Assembly: GCF_018362975.1 (NCBI RefSeq)
Contig: NZ_CP074371.1
Span: 6,944,001-7,008,000, forward strand
From: Nocardia tengchongensis
GTDB lineage: Bacteria > Actinomycetota > Actinomycetes > Mycobacteriales > Mycobacteriaceae
DNA: 64,000 bases
Reading direction: 5' to 3'
Below the pieces are notes generated by a model. That model saw only the letters and a list, made by a program, of their open reading frames with translations, had not been told where the DNA came from and searched no databases. Below are positions 9,264 through 17,435 of the stretch, in pieces. How positions within the stretch are numbered: position 1 is the stretch's first letter; every line of letters starts with the position of its first letter. The translations under genes and the position numbers were made by a program.

Positions 9264-10289
9264 TCCGGACCGGATTTCCCGGTCGCGAATCAGATGGGTG
9301 AGCGGTTCCCGCCCGAACGTTCGCATCCCCGCCGATGACGCCTCCTACCAGAGCGCGCAAAGGCAGTTCTCGCATGCGATGTCCAAGCTGCGCCACCCAT
9401 CGCATACCGCGTTCGTCAAACAGGGCGGATTGTTTTGAAATTGGAACTGCACTCGCACTGTTGCCTGCTTGTGTGCCAATTTTCGGCATACCTGTTGTGA
9501 GGCAATCGGACAATACTGGCATTCTGGACGATTTTGATGAATGGGTAATATTCGACCGGTGTTGGCAATGTTCTCCCCATGGCCGACCTACTTGCGGAGG
9601 TTTCCCATCACACCCTCAGCAAGGCCGACCAGCAGCGTCTGCGCCGGCCATGGGAGTCGCTACTGCAGCCTGAGACCGGTGAGGGGGCTGGGCCGGGAGT
9701 AGGGGTCTCGATTGCCGAACGCTGGGATGTGCGTTTGGGACCGACAGAATCGAGACACCTACCCATCATCTCCGAGCGAACCCCCAGCACTCGGCGACGA
9801 CTCCCACTGTAAACGGGGAAAGACGGCGCAACAGCACTGAGAGGTATGACCTTTCGTGCCAGAAACCCGAGCTTCGGCAACCCCTTAGTGAATCCCTACC
9901 CCGGGCTGGCTCACGCCGGATGCCGGTCGGCGAACAAGCCCAGGCGGGTGAACTACCGGGCCGGTCTTTCACCGGTGATGGCTTGGCGGGGCCGGGTGGA
10001 TCGGGAGTCTGAGCGATCCACCCGGCAGGGTGAAGCGAAACGGTCGCGGCGGAGTAACCGCACCCGAGCGCCGCCGCATGTCCCCGATCAACCCACCCTT
10101 CACCGGACCGTACTGGCCGCCGAGGTCCGAGCAGGTCGATTCCTCGCCTGCTGACACGAATCGAGAGTGCTATCGGCACAAAAAGTCATAGATAGCTGTG
10201 AAGAAACTGCCCCGTGGGCGAGGACAGCGTGCAGAATTCCGGGCAACGCCAATCCAGACCCGCGGCAGCACTTCCGAGAGGGGACAGAA
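9264..10289. other. Long intergenic stretch with an AT-rich patch
   Basis: About 1 kb without a convincing gene. Around 9430-9570 the base composition drops to near AT/GC parity, unlike the surrounding DNA. Around 9960-10060 there are GC-rich self-complementary segments (for example 'GATCCACCCGG' against 'CCGGGTGGATC'), which could form a structured RNA or terminator. No riboswitch class was recognised. Confidence 0.35.
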
Positions 10290-10460
10290 GTGAGCGACAC
10301 GATCGAAGCGACAGCCGGTCACCGGCTACTCGAACAGGTTCTCACTCGCTACGACAGCATCGACGCCTTCTGCACCCGCCTGCACGTAGCGCTGGATGCA
10401 CCCACCGATGTCCTTCCCGCCCTACCGAACTCGACGGGCGGGCGACATCGGCTTCGATAG
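10290..10460 (+). CDS. Possible small protein (hypothetical)
   Basis: A 56-residue frame starting at GTG 10290, about 5 bases after a GAGAGGGGA ribosome binding site. The first 45 residues read like a helical protein ('RLLEQVLTRYDSIDAFCTRL'); the end is abrupt and basic. It may be the start of a longer gene that has lost its remainder. No family recognised. Confidence 0.35.
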   Translation: MSDTIEATAGHRLLEQVLTRYDSIDAFCTRLHVALDAPTDVLPALPNSTGGRHRLR

Positions 10461-10652
10461 CCAGGACCGAACAGCCGTGCCCTGTCAGACGTTCGGAAAA
10501 CGATCGGTTCTCGGCTCTTGATGCCGTAGGCAGGCCGAGCCATATCAGGACTACAGCTTCCATTTGCCCGACCTCGGCGGCGGCCACCAACCCTTGCGCG
10601 ATCCAAACGCTCCCGGCCCGGGACCGACGGAGCGCAGCCCCTCGTCCTGGTT

Positions 10653-11138
10653 CTATGCGGAGACCGGCGGGATGCTGTTGTGTTCTTTGTCCAGTAGGGC
10701 GCTGATGTGGCGGTGCAAGCCGCGGACGCTTTCGGCGCTGGCTTCGGCGACGATGGCGCGCTGGGCGGGGGTGAACGGGGAATCGGGGCTGTAGAGGGTG
10801 CGGCGGGTGAAGGTGGTGGTGCCGTCGTCCTCGGTGAGCAGGTACTGCAGGCCGGCGCCGAGGTCGCGGTCGACGATGAGGGAGGACTTGGCGTACTCCT
10901 GGTCGACGACGTGCCAGTAGAGGTGCTGTTCGCTGCCGTCCTCGAGGCGGCCGTGTTCGTAGATCACATCACCGACGCGGTAGGGGCGTTCGGTGACGCC
11001 GCCGACGTCGTGGCTGGCGACGTGCCATTCGGGCCAGAAGCGGGCCTGGGTGACGAGATCGAAGACGAAGCCGGCGGGGGCGTCGAAGGTGGTGGTGTTG
11101 CTGTCGCCAACGGTCCAGTCGTTGAACTCGGATGTCAT
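10653..11138 (-). CDS. SRPBCC / polyketide-cyclase-like protein
   Basis: A 161-residue protein with the SRPBCC helix-grip pattern: an N-terminal strand followed by 'FDLVTQARFWPEWHVAS', which is typical of the START/polyketide cyclase superfamily, and a C-terminal long helix. It probably binds a small hydrophobic ligand in the cytoplasm. ATG 11138 is preceded by GAGGAGG at 7 bases. It is divergent from the HxlR regulator across a 70-bp region with inverted repeats, so the regulator likely controls it. Confidence 0.8.
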   Translation of the reverse strand: MTSEFNDWTVGDSNTTTFDAPAGFVFDLVTQARFWPEWHVASHDVGGVTERPYRVGDVIYEHGRLEDGSEQHLYWHVVDQEYAKSSLIVDRDLGAGLQYLLTEDDGTTTFTRRTLYSPDSPFTPAQRAIVAEASAESVRGLHRHISALLDKEHNSIPPVSA

Positions 11139-11166
11139 GTCGGAACCTCCTCGGAAGGGAATTGTG

Positions 11167-11201
11167 CTCTCAAAACGAGAGTACATTCGATTTGAACGTA
11201 C
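11167..11201. promoter_or_regulatory. Two adjacent inverted repeats, candidate HxlR operator
   Basis: Between the divergent SRPBCC and HxlR genes. CTCTC (11167-11171) pairs with GAGAG (11177-11181). Immediately beyond, GTACATTC (11181-11188) pairs with GAACGTAC (11194-11201) with one mismatch. HxlR proteins bind such dyads as dimers. The operator role is inferred from location. Confidence 0.5.
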
Positions 11202-11208
11202 AGGCAAG

Positions 11209-11667
11209 ATGTATGGTTGGCCGATGGGAGAAGTGCGGGATGTCACCGGCGACCAGCAAGGACCGGGACGCGGGGTGTCGGTCGACGAGATCCTCGAGCG
11301 GGCAGGTGAGGTGCGGGAGGCATTCGACACCATCGCCAACACCTGGTCGCTACTGATCCTGGTCGCGCTGCGCGAGGGCACGCTGCGCTACAACGAACTC
11401 AAACGCACCGTGGGCGGAGTCAGCGAGCGCAGGTTGTCGCAGACACTGAAGCTGCTCGAGCGTGACGGGGTGGTGGATCGGAACCTGGTGCGCTCCATTC
11501 CATCTCACGTCGAATACAGCCTCACCCCGACAGGCGAGGCGGTCGTCGACTCACTCGGCGGGTTGTTGTCCACGATCATCGAATTCACACCACAGGTCGC
11601 AGCCGCACGGCAGCGTTACGACCGGAAGCACGCGCGAACCCAGGACAGTGCGGCACGGGACGCCTGA
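11209..11667 (+). CDS. HxlR-family transcriptional regulator
   Basis: A winged-helix regulator of about 150 residues. The HxlR core is clear: 'TWSLLILVALREGTLRYNEL', 'VSERRLSQTLKLLERDGVV', then the wing 'HVEYSLTPTGEAVVDSL'. ATG 11209 and ATG 11224 are both possible; the second has GATGGGAG nearby and would give 147 aa. It likely represses itself and the divergent SRPBCC gene through the repeats at 11167-11201. Confidence 0.87.
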   Translation: MYGWPMGEVRDVTGDQQGPGRGVSVDEILERAGEVREAFDTIANTWSLLILVALREGTLRYNELKRTVGGVSERRLSQTLKLLERDGVVDRNLVRSIPSHVEYSLTPTGEAVVDSLGGLLSTIIEFTPQVAAARQRYDRKHARTQDSAARDA

Positions 11668-12018
11668 CGTAGCTAATTCCGAGATGTAGGTGACCACCCG
11701 TGCCTGGACACTCTCGATTCGTGCCATCAGCGCGGCATTCGGGCCGCTCCAGCCCAGGATCTCGATACGGTGCGGTACGGGTGAGCCGATCGTGGAGCGT
11801 GGCGGGAATCAGGGCACGGTTATCGCGCCGCATTCTCATTTCGGATCATCCGACCGGGGTCAACCGTGGACGACTCCGCAATCGATGCGCCGCTTCACCG
11901 ACTCCGAGCGGCGCATCGTGCTCGGGCCGGGTGGATCAGCCCGCAGACTCTTCCTATCCACCCGGCCCGAGCAGCAATTCGGAAGGCAGAAGTCGTCGCT
12001 CGAAGAGGAAGTGCTCGC
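11668..12018. other. Intergenic stretch, no gene seen
   Basis: No coding frame is supported here, although several frames happen to be open on both strands because of the high GC content. Confidence 0.35.
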
Positions 12019-12324
12019 GTGCAGATATTCATCAGCGGCCGGGTCGGCCGCCGCGGCGGTGAGGCCCACGTCGTCATCGGTGCACCGCGCCCGGTCGCCG
12101 GGTCCGCCCGCGGTGACAAGGTCTGCCACATCGAAATCCGGCGGGCGGGCACCGTCGTGCGGCTACACCCCCAGCCGGGGTCCACGCGGGCGGCACTCGA
12201 CAACGCGCTGCGTGAGGTCACCCAGCATCTGGGCATCGACCTGCCGGCGTTTCTCGCACACGTCGCGATCGGGCCCGCAGTGCGGCCTCAGCCCGCCGGC
12301 CCTGGCATCGACAGTCACCCCTGA
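12019..12324 (+). CDS. Hypothetical protein, about 100 residues
   Basis: A 101-residue frame starting at GTG 12019, with GAGGAAG about 9 bases upstream. The sequence has an alternating strand/helix character ('HIEIRRAGTVVRLHPQPGST', then 'ALREVTQHLGIDLPAFL'), as in a folded alpha/beta domain, with a Pro/Gly-rich tail. No family recognised. Upstream in-frame sequence looks non-coding, so this start is the best supported. Confidence 0.45.
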   Translation: MQIFISGRVGRRGGEAHVVIGAPRPVAGSARGDKVCHIEIRRAGTVVRLHPQPGSTRAALDNALREVTQHLGIDLPAFLAHVAIGPAVRPQPAGPGIDSHP

Positions 12325-12484
12325 ACCCCGATACCCGGAATTCCGGTGGCACACAGTCGAAGTCGACGACCGTCACCGTGCTGCCCGCGCCCGAAGGCAG
12401 TGCCCCCGCGCCACAGGGCCCCACATGCCTTCAACGAGACACTTTGCGGCGCGCAAGGATTACAACCCCAACCGGGCCACCGCT

Positions 12485-13132
12485 TCAGAAGGTGAACTGG
12501 TCGCCGTAGGCGGTGGTCTGCGCGAGTCCCACGGGGGTGCTCACCGTGGTGGTGACGAACGGGACGGCCGACACCGGCGAGGCGCATTGGGCGATATTGA
12601 GCGCGGCATTGTTGAACGCGATGCGAAGCGGGAACGTCGTGGTGGCGCCCAGGCGGGCCGTCTCCGTTCTCGCGACAGTGACCTGGCCGGGTCCCAAGTT
12701 CGCGAACACCCCCTCGGCCACACCCAGATTCCCGACGACACCGGGCCTGATCACCCCAGCGGGAACAATCGCGCCCAGCTGTTGATAGGTGCCGAGATCG
12801 ACGTCGAAGCCGCCGTCCACACTGACCCCGCAGCCGAGGATGAATCCCGCGACCGCCTCACCCGAGGTGATCCGGCCGCCGTCCACGGTGACCGAGTAAT
12901 CGCCGGACATCTGCGCTGCATGCGAGAACGTCATGAGGAAGTTCGGTGTCCGGTCACCGGGCGGGTTCGCCTCGATGCTGTCGACCGACGCCGTCACATG
13001 GACTCCCCCACCGGAGGCCTCCGCGCCGGGCGGCTGAGCGCGACCGAGTCCGGCGCCACCGGCCCACAATCCCACCCCGGCCAGATTCGCCGCGACCGTA
13101 GCGACCACGGCGCCGGTGAACGAACGTCGCAT
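12485..13132 (-). CDS. MspA-family porin
   Basis: A 215-residue secreted protein resembling the MspA porin family of mycolic-acid bacteria, which form octameric channels in the outer membrane. It has a signal peptide (cleavage near 'GLGRAQP'). Family-like beta segments follow: 'HAAQMSGDYSVTVDGGRI', 'GYILGCGV'-type 'GFILGCGVSVDGG', and a final cysteine-containing strand 'LNIAQCASPVSAVPF'. ATG 13132 has GGAAGG at 8 bases. Length matches the family. It supports a mycolate-type cell envelope. Confidence 0.9.
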   Translation of the reverse strand: MRRSFTGAVVATVAANLAGVGLWAGGAGLGRAQPPGAEASGGGVHVTASVDSIEANPPGDRTPNFLMTFSHAAQMSGDYSVTVDGGRITSGEAVAGFILGCGVSVDGGFDVDLGTYQQLGAIVPAGVIRPGVVGNLGVAEGVFANLGPGQVTVARTETARLGATTTFPLRIAFNNAALNIAQCASPVSAVPFVTTTVSTPVGLAQTTAYGDQFTF

Positions 13133-13365
13133 GCCTGGAGCCTTCCAATTCGCGACGATAGGGCAACTCGACAACACATGGGGCAAACCCGGAGGGATGC
13201 CGCCTTGGCAAGCCTAGACGGTGCCACCATCCAGGCGGTGTCACAGCGAGGCGTGTCCACCACACCGGCCGTCAGCACTCCACCACCACATCGCGGTCCC
13301 CCGCGTCGGCGGCGGTGTCCGGGACCACCGGCTCGAAGCTGGGGTTCGGGCCGATAGCCGGTGAC

Positions 13366-13836
13366 TCAGGAGCCGAAACTGCCGGTGGGGCTGTTGGCGC
13401 CGCAGCTGGTCTGAGCCGGGATCGGAGTACCGGGCGGGGCGGGTTCGACGGTGACTGTCATGGTTTTCGCGCCCGAGCCCGCCCTGACCTGCAGTGTGTG
13501 CGTGCCGGCGGTCGTCGGCGTCCAGGGCATCATCTTGATGCCGGTGCCGTTCGCCCCGATCATGTCGTAATGGACGCATCGATCGTTGTCGTAGAGCCAG
13601 ATCGAATTGGGGCCGGTGAACGGGTTCGATGAACCGGTGGTCGTTGTCCCCGAAGTGACCGTCCAATCGTCCACCACTTGGTAGGTGCTGCCCACCTGCA
13701 CGGGCATCGGACTGCCTTGGATCGTCAGCCCCGAGTCCGCCGTGGCCGAGCCCGCCGTCCCGAGGACGGTCGCGCTCACGACAGCCAATCCCCCTGCAGC
13801 CCAGCCGATTCGAGTCAGAAGATGGCTCAGCATCAT
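13366..13836 (-). CDS. Small secreted Ig-like/beta protein (hypothetical)
   Basis: A 156-residue protein with a signal peptide (cleavage near 'GSATA'). The mature domain is beta-rich, with two cysteines and the ending 'AGSGAKTMTVTVEPAPPGTP', as in bacterial Ig-like folds. ATG 13836 follows GGGGAG at 8 bases. The mature part resembles the product of the neighbouring plus-strand gene (pattern 'LTIxGSPxxxQVGxxY' in both), so the two are diverged paralogs arranged head to head. Confidence 0.65.
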   Translation of the reverse strand: MMLSHLLTRIGWAAGGLAVVSATVLGTAGSATADSGLTIQGSPMPVQVGSTYQVVDDWTVTSGTTTTGSSNPFTGPNSIWLYDNDRCVHYDMIGANGTGIKMMPWTPTTAGTHTLQVRAGSGAKTMTVTVEPAPPGTPIPAQTSCGANSPTGSFGS

Positions 13837-14023
13837 TTGCACTCCCCGTTTGTTCGTAGCGCTCCGTCGGACCCCGGATGGTGCGGACCGGGGTCGCCGC
13901 ACCCTACCGGCCGAAGCTAGTGAAACGTGCGGATTTCAATACTGTGAGCTGCCCCCAACTTTCAGGGGCAGGCTGCTTGCCGACAATCCGTCCAGCGTTC
14001 GCAGAATCTCGCGCCGGCGCGAG

Positions 14024-14497
14024 GTGAACGACCGGGAGGGACACACGACAACGAGCCGTGTTCTGGGACGAATCGTCTGGACCACACAGGCTTTGGTGGC
14101 CGCGTTCGCGGTGGTGGGACTCACCGCGGCCCCCGCGTCGGCCGCCACACCCTTGACCATCAATGGAAGCCCCACACAATTCCAGGTGGGCACGAGCTAC
14201 GGGCTGGTCTACGACCTGGGCGCCGCCGACGCGGCCGGAATCCCGTTCAATGTCTCCTCCGGGCCGACCCTGTCGGCGAGCGGGTCGAGTTCCGGACCCG
14301 GCCAATTCTACTTCTACAACAACGGGCAGTGCATCGGCGACGACTTGCCCGCCGGGGGCAAAGGCACACGGACTGATACACGGAATGTGCACCGCGCCAG
14401 CGCATTCCCGTCAGCAGGACGCCTGGTACGGGAAGCACGGCGCCAAAACGACGATGCCCGACATTGTCGAGTGCGATCGGGCGGGCCGGGCGCATGA
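14024..14497 (+). CDS. Paralog of the neighbouring secreted beta protein, probably frame-disrupted
   Basis: Signal-peptide-like N-terminus ('VAAFAVVGLTAAPASAA'), then 'LTINGSPTQFQVGTSYGLVYDL', matching the minus-strand neighbour. Similarity is lost after 'QCIGDDLPAGGKG'. In the next frame 'GAKTTM' appears at exactly the distance where the paralog has 'GAKTMT', pointing to a frame slip near 14355. The start is uncertain: GTG 14024 is in frame and GGGAGGG lies just downstream. Probably a decaying copy or an indel in the assembly. Confidence 0.45.
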   Translation: MNDREGHTTTSRVLGRIVWTTQALVAAFAVVGLTAAPASAATPLTINGSPTQFQVGTSYGLVYDLGAADAAGIPFNVSSGPTLSASGSSSGPGQFYFYNNGQCIGDDLPAGGKGTRTDTRNVHRASAFPSAGRLVREARRQNDDARHCRVRSGGPGA

Positions 14498-14614
14498 GGT
14501 TGTTAAGGATCTTGAAAGCTGGCCTGGATACTTTCGTTTCGCGTCGGACGGAAGATGTTCGGCTACAAACGGAAGTCGCTCCGGTATGTGGGATGCGATG
14601 CGGAGGGGAACGAC

Positions 14615-15159
14615 ATGAAGAAGTCGCGTGTTACTCGAGTGGGTCGGTCGGCGGACGGTTCGTCGGCGCAGCGGGGGAGTCGGCAGCCGGTGCGGCTGCT
14701 CGGGACAGGAGCCGCGCTGGCCGCCGCGGCAATGGTGATCTGCGCGCCGTCGGCCTCGGCGGCGAGTATGACGCTGGTCAATGGGCTCGTTCAGGGCATG
14801 TGTCTGGATGCGCAGACGATGGACGGTGTCACGTTGACGGGGGTCGCTCAAGTCATCCCGTGCAACAGTGGGCCCGCGCAGCAGTGGATCAACGGATCCG
14901 CCAACAGTCTGCGAACGGCCTCAACCCAGGTATGTGCCTCGACGCGCAGACCATGGACGGCATCTCCCTGACCGGAGTCGCTCAAGTCATCCCGTGCAAC
15001 GGCGGCCTCGTGCAGGAGTGGTTCACCGGCCCCGGCAACACTCTCCACAATGGCCTCGACGGAGCCATGTGTCTGGACGGCCAAACCCTCGAGGGCAGAA
15101 CCCTCACGAGCGTCGTTCAGGTCATCCCGTGCAACGGTGGACCCGCGCAGCAGTGGTGA
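14615..15159 (+). pseudogene. Secreted ricin-B-lectin-like repeat protein, one frameshift
   Basis: ATG 14615 follows GGAGGGG. A signal peptide (core 'GTGAALAAAAMVICA', cleavage near 'SASA') leads into three ~45-residue repeats. Each has 'GMCLDAQTMDG'-like and 'VAQVIPCN' blocks and ends in a QxW motif (AQQW, VQEW, AQQW), the mark of beta-trefoil ricin-B lectins. The reading frame breaks at about 14912, where 'GCGAACGG' lacks one base relative to the repeat; the next frame continues repeats 2 and 3 to the stop at 15159. Three repeats make one trefoil, so the intact product would be a single-domain secreted carbohydrate binder. Confidence 0.7.
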
Positions 15160-15234
15160 CCACGGGCTGAACACTCCAACCAAATTCCTGCCGATTCCCG
15201 CTCAGGCCGGGCTGTTCGGAAAACGATGGTGGGC

Positions 15235-15490
15235 TCAAACGGTCAGTGCGTCACCGCTGTTCAGGTGGTCAGCGTAGACCTCGGCGGGACTGCGGTAGCC
15301 GTGGATCTTGCGGGGGGCGGTGGTTGAGTTCGTGGGCGATGGTGTCGAGGTCGCGTTGGCTCCAGCGGCGCAGGTCGGCATTCTTCGGCAGGTATTGGCG
15401 CAGTATGCGATTGGTGTTCTCGTTGGTGCCGCGTTGCCACGGGCTTCGAGGTTTGCACAGATAGATCGGTGTGCCTGTCGCCGCGGGCCA
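15235..15490 (-). mobile_element. IS30-family transposase remnant (C-terminal end)
   Basis: The minus strand encodes the end of an IS30 DDE transposase: 'TGTPIYLCKPRSPWQRGTNE', then 'LRQYLPKNADLRRWSQ' and 'YRSPAEVYADHLN' to a stop at 15235. A run of six G (15312-15317) holds one extra base that breaks the frame. The N-terminal two thirds and any terminal inverted repeats are absent, so it is a dead fragment. Confidence 0.75.
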
Positions 15491-15699
15491 AGACGCTCTG
15501 CAGCTGATCAAGCGGGCTGTCGGGCTGTACAAGCTGTGCTGCGGGGCAACTGGGGTTAGCCCGAGCAGAGCAGGACCGGTACAGAATGCTGTCCAGCAAA
15601 GAACCCGGCAAGTGCGGCCGATCTGGACCTCGCCCCTCGGGTACAGGATTCCGGGTTTTGCCGGATGTGCGGGAAGAGGGTCGTCTTTACGGTGGACGC

Positions 15700-16857
15700 A
15701 TGGGTGCGAATGGGTTCTGGTGTGGTTTGGTGGTCGCGGCGGTGGTGGTGGCCGGGTGTGGGAGTGGGGCGGGTGAAACCGTGGGTCGGTCGCCGGCGAT
15801 CGAGCGGGTGTCCGATGCGGTGACAGCGGCGGTGCGTTCCGGGATGCCCGGGGCACAGGTGGTTCTCGACGGTCCCGACGGGCGGCAGGTCGTGACCGCG
15901 GGGGCGGGAGACGTGGCCACCGGAGCGCCCTACGCGGAGGGCGCACATTTCCGGATCGGCAGTGTCACAAAGACTTTCGTGGCAACAGTGGTGTTGCAGC
16001 TCGCCGCCGAAGACAAGGTCGACCTCGACGCGCCGATCTCACGTTATCTACCGGGCGCGGTGCAGGGCAACGGCAATGACGGCGACCGCATCAGCGTGCG
16101 GCAGCTGCTGCAGCACATGAGCGGACTGGCGGACTTCGCGCCCGAGGATCCCTCGAACAAATTGCCGCAGCAGCTCGATCAGACCAGTGACGGCAAGGCG
16201 TATCGGGATCTCGCACCGGCGGATCTGGTGGGGATCGCGATGAGCATGCCACCACAGTTCGAGCCGGGGGCGCGGTTCGAGTACACGAACACCAATTACG
16301 TGCTGCTGGGCATGATGATCGAGAAGCTCACCGGGCGAACCCTCGCCGTCGAGATCGGCAGTCGCATCCTCGAACCCCTCGCGCTGCACGACACCTACTT
16401 CCCCGCGGCCGGCGACACCACCATCCGGGATCCGCACCCGCTGGGCTATCGCAAGGTCGACGTCAACTGGGTCGACGCCACCGACACCGAGGCGGCGTGG
16501 GCGGGCGCCGCCGGCGCCCTCATCTCCACCGGCGCCGATCTGAACCGGTTCTTCCTTGCCCTGGTCGCCGGAAAGCTGCTTCCCGCAGCACAACTCACGC
16601 AGATGGAGCAGACCGTCGCGATGGAGCAGTCCGGAGTTATGAATTACGGGCTCGGCCTGATCCGGCTGCGCCTGCCCTGTGGTCAGGACGGCAAGGACAT
16701 GAAGGACGTCTGGGGGCATGCCGGCGGTATCCCCGGATTCAGCACCCTGGCCGTCGCCACGCCGCACGGGACCGCGGCGACGCTGAGCGTCAACACCTCG
16801 CATACCACCGATCAATTCTCCGCAGCGGCCACCGCCGTCGGCTGTGCAATCGCCTGA
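15700..16857 (+). CDS. Serine hydrolase, beta-lactamase/D-alanyl-D-alanine carboxypeptidase family, lipoprotein
   Basis: A 385-residue exported lipoprotein: signal segment with lipobox 'VVAGC', then a class C-like serine hydrolase domain. Catalytic motifs are SxxK in 'GSVTKTF', YxN in 'FEYTNTNY', and HxG in 'GHAGG'. Such proteins act outside the membrane on peptides or esters; many are annotated as esterases or carboxypeptidases, and the substrate cannot be read from sequence. ATG 15700 gives the cleanest signal peptide; upstream in-frame sequence belongs to the IS remnant region. Confidence 0.88.
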   Translation: MGANGFWCGLVVAAVVVAGCGSGAGETVGRSPAIERVSDAVTAAVRSGMPGAQVVLDGPDGRQVVTAGAGDVATGAPYAEGAHFRIGSVTKTFVATVVLQLAAEDKVDLDAPISRYLPGAVQGNGNDGDRISVRQLLQHMSGLADFAPEDPSNKLPQQLDQTSDGKAYRDLAPADLVGIAMSMPPQFEPGARFEYTNTNYVLLGMMIEKLTGRTLAVEIGSRILEPLALHDTYFPAAGDTTIRDPHPLGYRKVDVNWVDATDTEAAWAGAAGALISTGADLNRFFLALVAGKLLPAAQLTQMEQTVAMEQSGVMNYGLGLIRLRLPCGQDGKDMKDVWGHAGGIPGFSTLAVATPHGTAATLSVNTSHTTDQFSAAATAVGCAIA

Positions 16858-16943
16858 TCGGGCCGGCCTGCATGCCAGTGGTTTTCGTCAGCGTCAGCCC
16901 ATCCTCCGCATCGGCCAGGCCGATGGATTCGACATGCGACAGG

Positions 16944-17378
16944 TCAGTCGATAAGTCGGCGAAGCAGGCCTAGCGCCTTCGAGAGTTGCTGCCGCTCAGC
17001 GGCGGTCATGCGTTCGTCGAGTAGATCGGCGAGGTGGCCTGAGCCGGCCTCGCGGCGTTCGGTCAGCAGGGCGCGGCCGGCGGGGGTGAGTTCGAGGAGT
17101 TTTCGGCGGAGGTCGGTGGGGTCGGTGGTGCGGCGGATCAGGGCGCGGTCGATGAGGGTGGCGGCGGCTGTGGTGACGGACTGGTGGCGGATCTTGTCGG
17201 CGCGGGCGAGGTCGGCGACGGTGGCGGGGCCGTCTCGGTCGAGGCGTTTGAGGATCGAGATCTGGGACAGGGAGATTGCTCGGCGGGGTGAGGCTGCGCG
17301 CATGCGGCGGACCAGGGCGCCGACTACGGATTGGAGGTTGTCGGCGAGTTCTGCTGGATCGCTTGTCAGTTCGCTCAC
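16944..17378 (-). CDS. MarR-family transcriptional regulator
   Basis: A 144-residue winged-helix protein: 'LSQISILKRLDRDGPATVADLA', recognition helix 'RHQSVTTAAATLI', wing 'RRTTDPTDLRRKLLELTPAG', then the dimerisation helices. GTG 17378 is the start that leaves the divergent promoter region free. It faces the esterase gene across 57 bp containing a perfect palindrome, so autoregulation and control of the esterase are likely. Confidence 0.87.
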   Translation of the reverse strand: MSELTSDPAELADNLQSVVGALVRRMRAASPRRAISLSQISILKRLDRDGPATVADLARADKIRHQSVTTAAATLIDRALIRRTTDPTDLRRKLLELTPAGRALLTERREAGSGHLADLLDERMTAAERQQLSKALGLLRRLID

Positions 17379-17390
17379 GGCTCCATAAAG

Positions 17391-17418
17391 TACAGGAAGA
17401 CTGCGCAGTTGGACTGTA
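17391..17418. promoter_or_regulatory. Palindrome between MarR and esterase genes
   Basis: TACAG (17391-17395) and CTGTA (17414-17418) flank a perfect 10-bp palindrome ACTGCGCAGT (17400-17409). Size, symmetry and divergent location fit a MarR operator. Function is inferred. Confidence 0.5.
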
Positions 17419-17435
17419 TTAATTTGGAGGGTCCG

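Noticed and set aside
9820..10170. Possible riboswitch or structured RNA
   Set aside because: Self-complementary GC segments are present, but I could not match a riboswitch core (for example c-di-AMP or cobalamin), and no suitable gene follows.
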